A stretch of 62,735 nt of DNA from Sneathia sanguinegens (GTDB lineage: Bacteria > Fusobacteriota > Fusobacteriia > Fusobacteriales > Leptotrichiaceae), in NCBI RefSeq assembly GCF_001517935.1, contig NZ_LOQF01000010.1, positions 1 to 62,735 of the forward strand, read 5' to 3'. How positions within the stretch are numbered: position 1 is the stretch's first letter; each line of letters starts with the position of its first letter. The notes beneath the pieces were generated by a model that was not told the origin of the DNA, searched no databases, and saw nothing but the letters and a program-made list of their open reading frames with translations. This document shows positions 27,885-37,821 of the stretch, in pieces. Made by a program: the position numbers and the translations under genes.

Positions 27885-28535
27885 ATGAAAAAAATTATAT
27901 CAACTTTATTTATTTTACTTTCTACTCATGTATTTGCGAATGTAAATTACAATGTATTTGTTAAAATGGATAACAAGGCTACAGAAGTTGTAGAAGATAT
28001 ATCAAAAAATTTAAATAAACATAATATAACTAGCTTATATGATGAAAAATATCAAATACATGTTACTCTTTATTTGAGCGAATATAAGAAGGATGCATTT
28101 GAAAAAATTAAAGATGTTGTAGACGATGTCGCTACAAATGCTAAACCTATAGAATTACAATTCTATAATATTAGAAAGACACCTGGTAATTGGTTAATGT
28201 TAGATGCTAAAAAAGCTTATGATATTCAAGCTTTAGCTGATGAAGTTACAGCTAGACTTTTACCTCTAAGAGCTACTGATGCACAAGTTCCAAATTGGGC
28301 AAAATCAATGCCAGCAAAGGTTAGATCATTTAAAACTTATGGTTCACCTAATGTATTTTCAAACTTTGATCCACATGTTACTTTACTTACACCAAAAAAA
28401 GCAGAAGATATCTTAGCCTTCCAAAAAGAATATAATTTCAAACCTTTCACTTCTAAAATTACTGGTATCGGTATAGCAGAAGTTGACGACTTAGGTCAAG
28501 CAAAAGATATTTTATATTTTAAAGAAATTAAATAA
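27885..28535 (+). CDS. Secreted 2H phosphoesterase superfamily protein
   Basis: The 216-residue product has a signal peptide (1 to about 18) and two HxTL motifs, HVTLYL at His59-Thr61 and HVTLLTP at His164-Thr166, the catalytic signature of the 2H superfamily (LigT, cyclic phosphodiesterases, RNA 2',5'-ligase fold). Known members hydrolyse 2',3'-cyclic or 1'',2''-cyclic nucleotide phosphates. Most are cytosolic; this one appears exported. It follows aphA by five bases and uses a weak GGTGA site; the ATG at 27873 inside aphA has none. The inferred job is opening cyclic nucleotides outside the inner membrane so that AphA can dephosphorylate them. The exact substrate is unknown. Confidence 0.8.
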   Translation: MKKIISTLFILLSTHVFANVNYNVFVKMDNKATEVVEDISKNLNKHNITSLYDEKYQIHVTLYLSEYKKDAFEKIKDVVDDVATNAKPIELQFYNIRKTPGNWLMLDAKKAYDIQALADEVTARLLPLRATDAQVPNWAKSMPAKVRSFKTYGSPNVFSNFDPHVTLLTPKKAEDILAFQKEYNFKPFTSKITGIGIAEVDDLGQAKDILYFKEIK

Positions 28536-28540
28536 ATAAA

Positions 28541-28560
28541 TGGCGAGAGCAATCTCGCCA
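28541..28560. terminator. Bidirectional terminator between convergent operons
   Basis: A perfect 8-bp GC-rich stem (TGGCGAGA with TCTCGCCA) has a GCAA tetraloop on the plus strand. T-rich flanks on both sides serve the phosphoesterase operon (plus) and clpB (minus). Confidence 0.85.
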
Positions 28561-28568
28561 TTATTTTA

Positions 28569-31061
28569 CTATTTAACTTCATATTTTAACTTATCATTTA
28601 CACAACTAATTTTAATTTCACTATTATTTGGTACTTTTCCTTCTAATAAAAGTTTTGATAAATCTGTTTCGATATATCTTTGTATAAATCTTCTAATTGG
28701 TCTTGCACCATATTCTTTATCATATGCCTTAGAAACAATGTATTCTATAGCACTTTCATCTGCTTTTATAGTTATGAATTTATCAACTAACAAATCATTT
28801 ACTTCTTTCAATTCATTTTCTACTATCTTAGAAATAGAGTGTTTATCCAAGCTATTAAATACTGTTATTTCATCTACCCTATTCAAAAATTCAGGTTTGA
28901 AATATGTTTTTAAATTTTCTTCTTTCAAATTAGATGTCATTATTATAATAGTATTCTTAAAGCTTACTACCTTACCTTTATTATCAGTCAATCTACCATC
29001 ATCTAATACTTGTAAAAGTAAATTAAATACTTCTGGGTGTGCTTTTTCTATTTCATCAAATAGAATTACTGAATATGGTTTTCTTCTAACAGCTTCTGTT
29101 AATTGTCCACCTTCTTCATATCCAACATAACCTGGTGCTGCACCTATTAATCTTGATGTACTGAATTTATCCATATATTCACTCATATCTATTCTTATCA
29201 TATTATTTTCATCATCAAACAAATTGTATGCCAATGTTTTGGCTAAATATGTTTTACCTACACCAGTAGGTCCTAAAAATATGAATGATCCTATAGGTCT
29301 ATTAGGATCTTTCAATCCAGCTCTTGATCTTAAAATTGTTTCATAAACTTTTTTAACTGTTTCATCTTGACCTATAACTCTTTCTTCTATCTTCTTATCA
29401 AGATTCAATAATTTTTCTTTTTCGCCTTCAACTAATTTACTTATTGGTATATGTGTCCAAGCAGCTATAACTCCAGCTATTTCATCTTCTGTTATTTTTT
29501 GATTAACCATCTTTTGCTCATTTTTATTCTTCATTGCTTCTAATTGAGCTTCTAATTGAGGAATTATTTGATATTTTATTTGTCCTGCTTTTTCATAATC
29601 AATATTTCTATTACTATATTCTTCAAAATCTAACTTAGCTTTTTCAAGTTTACCTTGTAATTTCTTAATTTCTTCAACTGTATTCTTTTCTTTTTCCCAT
29701 TGAGCTAACATTTCTTTTTGTTTTTCTTTTTTATTAGATAAATCCTTTTCCAAATCAGTAAGTCTTTTCTTACTTGCTTCATCTTCTTCTTTCTTTAAAG
29801 CTTGTCTTTCAATTTCTAATTGAGTAACTTGTCTTGTTAATTCATCTAATTCTGTTGGCATAGAATTTATTTCAGTTTTTAATTTTGCACAAGCTTCATC
29901 AAGTAAATCTATTGCCTTATCAGGCAAATATCTATCTGTTATATATCTATCACTCAATTTTGCTGCAGCAACTAAGGCATTATCTGTTATTCTAATTCCA
30001 TGGAATTGTTCAAACTTTTCTTTAAGTCCTCTTAAAATTGAAATTGTTTCTTCTACATTTGGTTCATTTACCAAAACTGGTTGAAATCTTCTTTCTAATG
30101 CTGCATCTTTTTCAATATATTTTCTATATTCATCCAAGGTTGTAGCACCTATAACTTTTATTTCTCCCCTTGCTAACATTGGCTTCAACAAATTAGAAGC
30201 ATCCATGCTTCCTTCACTTGAACCAGCACCTACTATATTATGCACTTCATCTATAAATAGGATAATATCACCATGACTTTTTTCCAAAGTATCAATAACA
30301 GCCTTTAATCTTTCTTCAAATTCACCTCTGTACTTAGCACCAGAAATTAATGAACCCATATCAAGTGAAAATACTTTTTTATCTTTCAATGATTCAGGTA
30401 CATCACCCTTTACTATTCTCCAAGCAATACCTTCTACTATAGCTGTTTTACCTACACCAGGTTCACCAATTAATACCGGATTATTTTTATTTCTTCTTGA
30501 TAATATTTGCACTGCCCTTCTTATTTCTTCATCACGACCTATTATTGGGTCTATTTTTCCTTTTCTAACTAAATCTACTAAATCTTTACCATATTTTTCT
30601 AAAACTTCATAAGTTTCTTCAGGATTTTCAGACATAACTTTTTGACCTCCCCTAATTTTTTCTAAAATTGTCATAAATTTTCTTTTATCTATACCTAACT
30701 CTTTTAATATGTTGGTGTTATCCATACATGACAAGAATAAATGTTCCACACTAACATATTTATCACCCATTCTATTCATATATCTATCAGCGTCTACTAT
30801 GACTCTTGATAAATCATTACTAACACCTAAGTTTCCTCCATTAACTTTTGGAAATTTATCTATTCTTTTTTGTAATTCTCTTTGTATTTCACTTACACTA
30901 TATCCTGCTCTTTCTAATATATTAGGTATCAACCCTTGTGGTTGACCAACTAATGCAAGTAATAAATGTTCTACCTTATATTCTCCATTTGAACACTTTT
31001 TAGCAAAATTTTGCCCTTCAGATAAGGCTAATGTTGCTTTTTCTGTATATTTATTTTCCAT
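28569..31061 (-). CDS. clpB: ATP-dependent chaperone ClpB
   Basis: The 830-residue disaggregase has all expected parts: Clp N domain (about 1-145), first AAA+ module (Walker A GEPGVGKT, Walker B LFIDEVHN), the ClpB-specific coiled-coil middle domain (about 390-510, which separates it from ClpA and ClpC), the second AAA+ module ([24 protein letters not shown] pore loop) and the C-terminal D2-small domain. With DnaK it rescues aggregated proteins. A CIRCE-like operator lies in the leader, so it is likely repressed by HrcA. The start at 31061 is favoured because AAGGGG abuts the ATG at 31070. Confidence 0.97.
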   Translation of the reverse strand: MENKYTEKATLALSEGQNFAKKCSNGEYKVEHLLLALVGQPQGLIPNILERAGYSVSEIQRELQKRIDKFPKVNGGNLGVSNDLSRVIVDADRYMNRMGDKYVSVEHLFLSCMDNTNILKELGIDKRKFMTILEKIRGGQKVMSENPEETYEVLEKYGKDLVDLVRKGKIDPIIGRDEEIRRAVQILSRRNKNNPVLIGEPGVGKTAIVEGIAWRIVKGDVPESLKDKKVFSLDMGSLISGAKYRGEFEERLKAVIDTLEKSHGDIILFIDEVHNIVGAGSSEGSMDASNLLKPMLARGEIKVIGATTLDEYRKYIEKDAALERRFQPVLVNEPNVEETISILRGLKEKFEQFHGIRITDNALVAAAKLSDRYITDRYLPDKAIDLLDEACAKLKTEINSMPTELDELTRQVTQLEIERQALKKEEDEASKKRLTDLEKDLSNKKEKQKEMLAQWEKEKNTVEEIKKLQGKLEKAKLDFEEYSNRNIDYEKAGQIKYQIIPQLEAQLEAMKNKNEQKMVNQKITEDEIAGVIAAWTHIPISKLVEGEKEKLLNLDKKIEERVIGQDETVKKVYETILRSRAGLKDPNRPIGSFIFLGPTGVGKTYLAKTLAYNLFDDENNMIRIDMSEYMDKFSTSRLIGAAPGYVGYEEGGQLTEAVRRKPYSVILFDEIEKAHPEVFNLLLQVLDDGRLTDNKGKVVSFKNTIIIMTSNLKEENLKTYFKPEFLNRVDEITVFNSLDKHSISKIVENELKEVNDLLVDKFITIKADESAIEYIVSKAYDKEYGARPIRRFIQRYIETDLSKLLLEGKVPNNSEIKISCVNDKLKYEVK

Positions 31062-31081
31062 ATTTCCCATCCCCTTTTAAG

Positions 31082-31108
31082 TTAGCACTCAACTTATTTA
31101 TCTGCTAA
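31082..31108 (-). promoter_or_regulatory. CIRCE-like operator (HrcA site) of clpB
   Basis: TTAGCACTC, nine bases, then ATCTGCTAA. The left half is a perfect CIRCE arm; the right half matches at 6 of 9. A further TTAGCA at 31119-31124 makes a third half-site. It lies between the predicted transcription start and the clpB ATG. Confidence 0.85.
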
Positions 31109-31115
31109 CAATTGT

Positions 31116-31144
31116 ATATTAGCACCTTTTTTTTGTTTTGTCAA
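31116..31144 (-). promoter_or_regulatory. clpB promoter
   Basis: The minus strand reads TTGACA (31139-31144), 17 bp, then TAATAT (31116-31121). The spacing is ideal, the -35 is perfect, and the CIRCE element is immediately downstream. Confidence 0.75.
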
Positions 31145-31203
31145 ATAAAAAAATAGTATTAATAATATTTTTTCAAATATACATTTAATACTATTTCACA
31201 CCT

Positions 31204-31370
31204 TTATTTTACTGATATATCATATCCCAATTTAAGACCAAAGGTTAATAAAGCATTTTTCGATAATATGCCACCTTTAACTCCCAAATTGCAACCCACT
31301 CTCATTTGTTTATATTTTATACATCCACCTAAATCTGCAAATTCAATTACATAAGGCTTAATAGATTTTT
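31204..31370 (-). pseudogene. Remnant of a third outer-membrane barrel gene
   Basis: The minus strand encodes an open stretch ending in GLKLGYDISVK and a TAA at 31204. It aligns with the C-terminal ends of the two intact barrel proteins downstream ([12 protein letters not shown] and [12 protein letters not shown]), and the preceding part (EFADLGGCIKYK ... NLGVKGG) aligns with their ADLGAGLNYK ... LGVKGP segment. There is no start codon, signal peptide or N-terminal half; a GAGGAG sequence near 31381 may be the old ribosome site, which suggests a large internal deletion. The 400-bp space between clpB and the barrel gene holds this remnant plus the clpB control region. Confidence 0.8.
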
Positions 31371-31433
31371 TTATATTTTATTCTCCTCTTTTATATTTAT
31401 TAACAAATAATATGCTTTTCTTATTAAAATGTC

Positions 31434-31457
31434 AAAAAAAGACTGCCTAAGCAGTCT
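31434..31457 (-). terminator. Rho-independent terminator of the barrel gene
   Basis: AGACTGC and GCAGTCT form the stem of a tight hairpin followed on the minus strand by seven T, 13 bases past the stop at 31470. Confidence 0.92.
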
Positions 31458-31469
31458 AAACTAATTTAA

Positions 31470-32126
31470 CTAGAATCTAACTGGTATATCGTATCCTACT
31501 TTAACACCAAATGTAAATTCTGGTAAGCATAATTTTTTAGGGTCAGTATCTGATGATGAAGCAGGTTTTTCTTTAGCGATAGGTCCTTTAACTCCTAAAA
31601 CTAATCCAGCTTTAACATTCTTGTAGTTTAACCCTGCACCTAAGTCAGCCATTGCAGATAATTCAACCTTATCGTTTGAAAATGGAACACAGAATTCATG
31701 ATTCTTAACTACTGAATAAGTAGCTCCTAATCCTAATCTAGCTTGTGCATAAGCTTTTAAATCATGTTTAATAGCATAATTAACTTCAGTTAAACCATAA
31801 GCATAAGTTGATCCAAAGATTTTTTTATCAGTTGTGTTAACTAATAGGATGTCTTGTTTAAGTCCTCCACCAGCTTCAACGCTTAATTTGTCTAATAATT
31901 TTGCTTTTTCAACCTTTGTTCTAGCTTCAACTGATAAACCAACAGTTGGTGTTACATAGAAGTTCTTTGGGTCTTTATCATCAACTTTAACTTCTTTCAC
32001 AAATGTATTATAATCATTAGGTCTTAACATTCCACTAGCTTCAACATTAGGTGTGATTGTAACTACTCTATCAGCTGCAAATCCAACTGATGTAACTGCA
32101 AATATTGCTAATAATAATTTTTTCAT
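31470..32126 (-). CDS. Small outer-membrane beta-barrel protein (copy 1)
   Basis: The 218-residue product has a signal peptide (1 to about 17, MKKLLLAIFAVTSVGFAA) and then alternating amphipathic strands with Gly/aromatic pattern (AYGLTEVNYAIKHDLKAYAQ, RLGLGATYSV, ADLGAGLNYKN), ending [12 protein letters not shown] with a terminal Phe typical of outer-membrane barrels. Length fits an 8- to 10-strand barrel. A cysteine pair (near LCLP and EFCVP) might form a loop disulfide. It is a paralogue of the next gene upstream but has its own perfect consensus promoter and terminator, so it is probably highly expressed. The exact family and ligand are not known; the start at 32126 is set by AAGGAG. Confidence 0.75.
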   Translation of the reverse strand: MKKLLLAIFAVTSVGFAADRVVTITPNVEASGMLRPNDYNTFVKEVKVDDKDPKNFYVTPTVGLSVEARTKVEKAKLLDKLSVEAGGGLKQDILLVNTTDKKIFGSTYAYGLTEVNYAIKHDLKAYAQARLGLGATYSVVKNHEFCVPFSNDKVELSAMADLGAGLNYKNVKAGLVLGVKGPIAKEKPASSSDTDPKKLCLPEFTFGVKVGYDIPVRF

Positions 32127-32149
32127 AATATTCATCTCCTTTTGCTAGA

Positions 32150-32178
32150 ATTATATAACTTCCGCTCATTTTTGTCAA
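32150..32178 (-). promoter_or_regulatory. Perfect consensus promoter of barrel copy 1
   Basis: The minus strand reads TTGACA (32173-32178), 17 bp, TATAAT (32150-32155): a match at all twelve consensus positions with ideal spacing. Confidence 0.93.
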
Positions 32179-32192
32179 TACTTTTATTTTTC

Positions 32193-32208
32193 GTAAACTT
32201 TAGTTTAC
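32193..32208. promoter_or_regulatory. Palindrome upstream of the barrel promoter, possible operator
   Basis: GTAAACTTTAGTTTAC has two perfect 7-bp arms with two bases between. It lies 14 bp upstream of the -35 box of the consensus promoter, and no U tract follows it. It may be a regulator site; no known binding consensus is assigned. Confidence 0.45.
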
Positions 32209-32221
32209 AGAATATAAAATA

Positions 32222-32241
32222 AAAGGCACATATGTGCCTTT
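32222..32241 (-). terminator. Terminator at the end of the V-ATPase operon
   Basis: A perfect 20-bp palindrome (AAAGGCACAT and its complement) lies three bases past the stop of barrel copy 2 and is followed by a T-rich stretch on the minus strand. Confidence 0.8.
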
Positions 32242-32244
32242 CAT

Positions 32245-32805
32245 CTAATGAATAACGGGTATATCATATCCAACTTTTACTCCCGCTGAAAAATTGGGTC
32301 TTTCATATTCATGATTATTATTCATACCTATAGGTCCTCTTGCACCTATTGTAGTTCCAACTCTAAAATTTCTATATTCCAAACCTAGACCTAAATCTCC
32401 CATTATTGCTAAACTAACTTTTGAACTACTATATTCTGTACCTAGACCTAATCTTACTTGTGAATACACATTTATATTAGGTTTAACTTCATAATTAAAT
32501 TCTGTTAGTCCATATGCAAAGGTTTGTCCATATGGTATTCTTTTTTCATGTACTTCTACATTTTGTGCAAGACCTGCACCAAGTTCTATATCCATTTTAT
32601 CAAATATCTTATTCTTATTAACCTTTGACTTCAAATCTAAAGAAAGTCCTATACATGGTACCAATTCTTTTTCATTAACTAAGCCTTTTTCGTTAATTTT
32701 AGATGCAATTCTAGCTCCAACTTCAACATTAGGTGTAATAGTAAGATTTTTTGAAAAACTTACTGCTGTCAATATACTTGTAATTAATAGTATTTTTTTA
32801 ATCAA
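32245..32805 (-). CDS. Small outer-membrane beta-barrel protein (copy 2), TTG start
   Basis: The 186-residue paralogue of copy 1 shares the pattern [52 protein letters not shown] and [10 protein letters not shown], after a signal peptide ([17 protein letters not shown]). It ends in His rather than Phe, which is less typical for a barrel. The start is TTG at 32805 with GCGGGG upstream, and it overlaps the stop of the V-ATPase subunit D gene (TTGA), so translation is coupled to that gene. It is the last gene of the operon, before the hairpin at 32222-32241. Why a surface barrel should be tied to a V-ATPase is not obvious. Confidence 0.75.
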   Translation of the reverse strand: MIKKILLITSILTAVSFSKNLTITPNVEVGARIASKINEKGLVNEKELVPCIGLSLDLKSKVNKNKIFDKMDIELGAGLAQNVEVHEKRIPYGQTFAYGLTEFNYEVKPNINVYSQVRLGLGTEYSSSKVSLAIMGDLGLGLEYRNFRVGTTIGARGPIGMNNNHEYERPNFSAGVKVGYDIPVIH

Positions 32806-33431
32806 TGTATCCCCGCTTTCATTAATCTAATTGTACTTGCTCTATCATTTTCATCTAATTTCATTCGTATAAACTTTATTGTTTCCTCTAATTGAGGTAT
32901 AGTCATATACTCAAGAGCATTAACTCTTCTTCTTGTTTTTTCAATTTCATCTGCCATTAATTGACAAGCTTTTTCTAATTCAGCCAATCTAATTAATTCA
33001 GGCATTATACCATTTAATTCATATACCGCATCATCTAATTCTGCTGATGTGCTTGCATAAGAATATGGATATATATCGCTTAAATCTGGATTACTCAAAT
33101 TTTCATCAAGTGATAAAACTGGTATTCTAACACTCATTACATTCTTTTTTGCAACATCTATTTTAAATTCCATTTTAGGCATATATACTGCTTCTTCAAA
33201 AGCTTCATTTGACATTATTGCCCTTGCTAAAAGAAAGTTTTTCAATGCTCCTTCTACCTTTTTTTCTGTATTCATTCTTGCCTTTTTATTTTTCTTTATC
33301 ATATCAATGAAAATTCTCATAAGTTCATCCTGCTTATCCTTTAGTAATTTATGACCTTTTTTAGCAGTAACCAGTTTAATTTTAAGCCGACTTAATTCCA
33401 TTCTTGTTGGATTAACATTTAGCTTTGCCAT
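32802..33431 (-). CDS. atpD: V-type ATP synthase subunit D (central stalk)
   Basis: The 209-residue coiled-coil central-rotor subunit has the family start [28 protein letters not shown] and the C-terminal long helix ([21 protein letters not shown], with the usual RRVNALEY block). Together with F it turns inside the A3B3 head and drives the K-ring. The gene follows subunit B by 3 bases and overlaps the TTG start of a barrel gene. Confidence 0.97.
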   Translation of the reverse strand: MAKLNVNPTRMELSRLKIKLVTAKKGHKLLKDKQDELMRIFIDMIKKNKKARMNTEKKVEGALKNFLLARAIMSNEAFEEAVYMPKMEFKIDVAKKNVMSVRIPVLSLDENLSNPDLSDIYPYSYASTSAELDDAVYELNGIMPELIRLAELEKACQLMADEIEKTRRRVNALEYMTIPQLEETIKFIRMKLDENDRASTIRLMKAGIH

Positions 33432-33434
33432 AAA

Positions 33435-34814
33435 CTAATCCTCCTTTTTATCAAGGTATTTTTCAAGATAAGCATCTCTTATTCTCTTCAATTCTGTTCT
33501 AGGTAAGATTCTCAATAATTCCCAACCTAAATTCAAAGTTTCTTCTATTGTTCTATTAGTTGTAAAACTTTGACCTACATATTCTTCTTCAAATCTTTCA
33601 GCAAATTTAGCAAATAGTTTATCTGTATCTGATAGGGCTGATTCCCCTAATATTACTGCTAATTCTTTTGCTTCTTTACCTGTTGCATATGCAGCAAATA
33701 GTTGGTTCATTGTATCTGCATGATCTTCCCTTGTTTTTCCTTTACCTATTCCTTTATCCTTCAATCTTGACAATGAAGGCAATACATCTATAGGTGGCAT
33801 AATATTCTTCTTATATAGTTCCCTACTTAATATTATTTGTCCTTCAGTAATATATCCTGTCAAATCTGGTATTGGGTGTGTTTTATCATCTTCTGGCATT
33901 GTTAGTATAGGAATTTGAGTTATAGATCCTTTTCTTCCTTTTATACGCCCTGCTCTTTCATAAAGTGTTGACAAATCTGTATATAGATATCCCGGATATC
34001 CTCTTCTACCTGGAACTTCTTTTCTTGCTGCTGATATTTCTCTTAAGGCTTCACAATAGTTTGTCAAGTCTGTTATTATTGTTAAAACATGCATTCCTTT
34101 TTCAAATGCAAGATATTCAGCACAAGTCAAAGCCATTCTTGGTGTTGCAATACGTTCTACTGCTGGGTCATTAGCCAAATTAATGAATAAAACAGCTCTA
34201 TCTATAGATCCAGTTTTTTTGAAATCTTCAATAAAGAATTCTGCTTCTTCATATGTAATACCTACTGCTGCAAAGACAACGGCAAATTTTTCTCCACTTC
34301 CTAAAACTTTAGCTTGTCTAGCTATTTGAGCTGCAAGTTCTGAATGTGGTAATCCACTTCCTGAGAATATAGGCAATTTTTGTCCTCTAACTAGAGTATT
34401 CAATCCGTCTATTGCAGATATACCTGTTTGTATAAATTCAGAAGGGTAATCTCTTGAAACAGGATTAATAGCCATACCATTAATATCCAATTTCTTTTCT
34501 GGAATTATCTTTGGTCCACCATCCATTTCATTTCCTAAACCATTAAATACTCTTCCTATCATATCTTCTGAAACTCTCAATGTTAATGGTTTTGCTAAGA
34601 ATCTAACCTTTGATTCCTTCATATTTATTCCAGCTGCTGATTCGAATAATTGAACAACTGCTTTATCTCCATCAATTTCAAGAACTTTTCCCATTCTAAT
34701 TTCGCCAGTTTGAGTTTCTATTTCTACTAATTCTTCGTATTTTACACCTTCAACACCAGTAACAGTCATCAAAGGACCAACAATTTCTTTAATTGTTTGA
34801 TATTCTTTTATCAT
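33435..34814 (-). CDS. atpB: V-type ATP synthase subunit B (non-catalytic)
   Basis: The 459-residue non-catalytic head subunit of V1. In place of a Walker A it has [16 protein letters not shown], the standard V-type B signature, followed by [17 protein letters not shown]. The segment [23 protein letters not shown] lies at the nucleotide interface with subunit A. It starts 4 bases inside the end of the subunit A gene (ATGA overlap). Confidence 0.98.
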   Translation of the reverse strand: MIKEYQTIKEIVGPLMTVTGVEGVKYEELVEIETQTGEIRMGKVLEIDGDKAVVQLFESAAGINMKESKVRFLAKPLTLRVSEDMIGRVFNGLGNEMDGGPKIIPEKKLDINGMAINPVSRDYPSEFIQTGISAIDGLNTLVRGQKLPIFSGSGLPHSELAAQIARQAKVLGSGEKFAVVFAAVGITYEEAEFFIEDFKKTGSIDRAVLFINLANDPAVERIATPRMALTCAEYLAFEKGMHVLTIITDLTNYCEALREISAARKEVPGRRGYPGYLYTDLSTLYERAGRIKGRKGSITQIPILTMPEDDKTHPIPDLTGYITEGQIILSRELYKKNIMPPIDVLPSLSRLKDKGIGKGKTREDHADTMNQLFAAYATGKEAKELAVILGESALSDTDKLFAKFAERFEEEYVGQSFTTNRTIEETLNLGWELLRILPRTELKRIRDAYLEKYLDKKED

Positions 34815-36571
34815 AATACTTCCTCCTTAACTGCACTAACTAATTTATCTATTTCTTTAGGGATAAGATCTATGATTTCATCAATTTTATCTACATCTTT
34901 TTCATCTATATATTTTGCTCTTGCAATTCTTTCTCTAATAGGTAATTCCAAAATATTTCCTAAATATACTCCTGAAGATAAGGCTTTTACTGCTGAATTA
35001 TAGTATGAAAGCACCATAGTCAACATCTTATCTTGCTTATGTAATGATGTAAATGTGTCTTGTTCATGGAAGGCATTTTGTTGTAAGAAATCTTCTCTTA
35101 TACTCTTTGCTGCTTCTAATTTCAATTGATCTTCTGGTGATAATGTATCTTTACCAACCAATCTTACTATTTCTTGAAGATTTGATTCTTCTTGTAATAG
35201 TTTCATAGCTTGTTTTCTTCTCTTTGAAAAATCACTAGATACATTTTCATCCATCCATTCATCTACCTTTGTTTGATATAGTGAATATGAATTTAACCAA
35301 TTTATAGCTGGGAAGTGTCTTCTATATGCCAATGTAGAATCTAGTCCCCAGAATACCTTAACTATTCTAAGAGTTGCTTGTGATACTGGTTCTGATATAT
35401 CTCCACCTGGAGGTGAAACAGCACCTATAACTGTCAATGCTCCTATTCTATCTCCTTCACCAAAGCAAACTACCTTACCAGCTCTTTCATAAAATTCTGC
35501 TGCTCTTGATGACAAATATGCTGGATATCCTTCATCCCCTGGCATTTCTTCAAGACGACCTGACATTTCTCTTAAAGCTTCTGCCCATCTTGATGTAGAA
35601 TCTGCCATTATTGAAACTGAATATCCCATATCTCTATAATATTCCCCTATTGTAATTCCAGTATATATTGAAGCTTCTCTGGCTGCAACGGGCATATTAG
35701 ATGTATTTGCAATAAGGACTGTTCTTTTCATTAGTGATTGCCCAGTCTTAGGATCTATTATTTCTGGGAATTCCATCAAAACATCTGTCATTTCATTTCC
35801 ACGTTCACCACAACCAATATATACAACTATTTGTGCATCTCCCCATTTTGCAAATTGGTGTTGTACAACTGTTTTACCTGATCCAAATGGTCCTGGAACA
35901 CAAGCAGTTCCACCTTTAGTAACTGGGAAGAAAGTATCTATTACTCTTTGTCCAGTTATTAATGGTTCTGTAGGATTAATTTTCTTTTTATATCTTCTTC
36001 CACGACGAACAGGCCATTTTTGTAGCATTGTTATATCTTTACCAGAGATTTTTGCAACTGTTTCTAATATTGTATAATCTCCTTCATTAATATCTTCAAC
36101 TGTTCCTTCAATTCCATATGGAACCATAATTTTATGTTCAACTACTTCAGTTTCATGTACTATTCCTAAAATATCTCCTGTAGAAACCTTATCTCCAACT
36201 TTCTTTTTAGGTATAAAGTGCCATTTCTTTTCTCTATTCAATGGTTTAACATCTACACCTTTTTCCAAGAAATCTCCAACTTCAGCTCTTATCATATCCA
36301 AAGGTCTTTGTATACCATCGAACATATTTTCAAGTAAACCTGGTCCTAATTCAACACTCAAGGGTTCTCCAGTAGATATTACAGGTTCTCCTGGTCCTAT
36401 TCCAGCTGTTTCTTCATAAACCTGTATAGAGGCTCTATCTCCCCTCATTTCTATTATTTCACCTATAAGTTTCTTTTCTCCAACTTTAACAACATCATAG
36501 ACATTTGCTTCATCCATGTTTTCTGCTACAACTAGAGGCCCTGAAACTTTTACAATTTTACCAACTTTCAA
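34811..36571 (-). CDS. atpA: V-type ATP synthase subunit A (catalytic)
   Basis: The 586-residue catalytic subunit carries the Walker A motif [17 protein letters not shown], the V-type-specific non-homologous insertion (about 110-200, including [18 protein letters not shown]), the [11 protein letters not shown] block and [27 protein letters not shown]. Three copies alternate with B to hydrolyse or make ATP. It follows the subunit F gene by 10 bases. Confidence 0.98.
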   Translation of the reverse strand: MKVGKIVKVSGPLVVAENMDEANVYDVVKVGEKKLIGEIIEMRGDRASIQVYEETAGIGPGEPVISTGEPLSVELGPGLLENMFDGIQRPLDMIRAEVGDFLEKGVDVKPLNREKKWHFIPKKKVGDKVSTGDILGIVHETEVVEHKIMVPYGIEGTVEDINEGDYTILETVAKISGKDITMLQKWPVRRGRRYKKKINPTEPLITGQRVIDTFFPVTKGGTACVPGPFGSGKTVVQHQFAKWGDAQIVVYIGCGERGNEMTDVLMEFPEIIDPKTGQSLMKRTVLIANTSNMPVAAREASIYTGITIGEYYRDMGYSVSIMADSTSRWAEALREMSGRLEEMPGDEGYPAYLSSRAAEFYERAGKVVCFGEGDRIGALTVIGAVSPPGGDISEPVSQATLRIVKVFWGLDSTLAYRRHFPAINWLNSYSLYQTKVDEWMDENVSSDFSKRRKQAMKLLQEESNLQEIVRLVGKDTLSPEDQLKLEAAKSIREDFLQQNAFHEQDTFTSLHKQDKMLTMVLSYYNSAVKALSSGVYLGNILELPIRERIARAKYIDEKDVDKIDEIIDLIPKEIDKLVSAVKEEVL

Positions 36572-36581
36572 AGTTCTCCTC

Positions 36582-36911
36582 CTATAATATATTTGTACCT
36601 ATTGCTTTTTCAATATTTTCATCTATCTTACTCATACCTATATTAAGACTTCCACGATTACTTGGAATTAAAGTTATCATAGGTAGAGTTTGTGCTTTAT
36701 ATCTATCTATTACCTTTTTAGAATATTTTGCATATTCTTCGGTTATAAAGATTATTCCATATTCTTTTGCAACTAAATGTTCTAGTACCTTTTTTATTCT
36801 ATTAGTTAATTCTTCAGTATCACTAATAAAGTCTATCGGATAAACATCAACACCTAATACCTTAAAAGAAATTATAGAATCTTTATCACCAACTACTGCT
36901 AATTTATACAT
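36582..36911 (-). CDS. atpF: V-type ATP synthase subunit F (central stalk)
   Basis: The 109-residue protein has the short Rossmann-like fold of V/A-type subunit F ([44 protein letters not shown]). It binds subunit D in the rotor. Its start overlaps the end of the subunit C gene by 8 bases. Confidence 0.95.
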   Translation of the reverse strand: MYKLAVVGDKDSIISFKVLGVDVYPIDFISDTEELTNRIKKVLEHLVAKEYGIIFITEEYAKYSKKVIDRYKAQTLPMITLIPSNRGSLNIGMSKIDENIEKAIGTNIL

Positions 36912-37812
36912 AAATTTCCCTCATTCTTTCTTTGATTATATTATTAGGTATCTTATTAATCTTAGCTGTTATTATTAATCTTAATGCCTTTATTTCATAT
37001 TCTTTTGCTAATATATATGTTATGATAGGTTCTATACCATAATTTACATTCTTATATTCTTTCATTAAATTAACAAGCATATTTTCTAATTCTTTTTCTA
37101 TACTTGATATTTTTTTTGTTTTAGAATATGCAGACCATAATTTTTTATTATCAAAATATTTTTCTAAAGTTTGAATATAGTTTGAATCACCTTCATAAAT
37201 TCTAAGTAATTCTTCATCATCTATTATACAAGCTTCAGCATATTTATATGATCTTTTTTGATTTTTTAGTCTCAAAAAAGTCAATAAATTATATGATTTT
37301 ATTGCTAAATTATAGTATTTATCTAATATTTCTAAGCCAACTTTTGAACATAATTTTTTTAATCTTGAAAAATATAGTCTATCTAAAAGTATAACTGCAC
37401 TTTGAACATCCTTATTTTTTTCATATTCCTTTAGTGCTTCCATATAGTCAGCCATATATTCTTCATCAATTTCTTGATTTTTTCCTTCTTTGATATAGCT
37501 TTTCAATTTCATTTTTAAATTTTGATAGATATATCTAAGTTGTAAAATAGTAACACAATCTTGTGCATCCTTAGCTAATTCTCTTGAAAATGCATAAACT
37601 TTTTCTAGTTCTTTCGCTAAAATATCTTCAAAATCATGTTCTGAATTTGTATTTATCATTGCCTTACTATATGCTGTTTCAGATAAAATTTTATATATTT
37701 CTGAAATATTTTCACTTTCTATCATTCTATTCAATTTAGACTTAGATAATAATTTCTTTTCTTGGACTTTAACTATAGCTGCTGTTTGAACATATTCCAT
37801 TCTATTTATCAT
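36904..37812 (-). CDS. atpC: V-type ATP synthase subunit C (rotor-top socket)
   Basis: The 302-residue helical protein matches bacterial V-type subunit C (NtpC, eukaryotic subunit d), which sits on the membrane ring and receives the D/F stalk. It begins MEYVQTAAIVKVQEKKLLSKSKLNRMIES and ends [34 protein letters not shown]; that ending is a strong family hallmark. It follows subunit E by 9 bases. Confidence 0.93.
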   Translation of the reverse strand: MINRMEYVQTAAIVKVQEKKLLSKSKLNRMIESENISEIYKILSETAYSKAMINTNSEHDFEDILAKELEKVYAFSRELAKDAQDCVTILQLRYIYQNLKMKLKSYIKEGKNQEIDEEYMADYMEALKEYEKNKDVQSAVILLDRLYFSRLKKLCSKVGLEILDKYYNLAIKSYNLLTFLRLKNQKRSYKYAEACIIDDEELLRIYEGDSNYIQTLEKYFDNKKLWSAYSKTKKISSIEKELENMLVNLMKEYKNVNYGIEPIITYILAKEYEIKALRLIITAKINKIPNNIIKERMREIYV

Positions 37813-37821
37813 CTATGCCTC

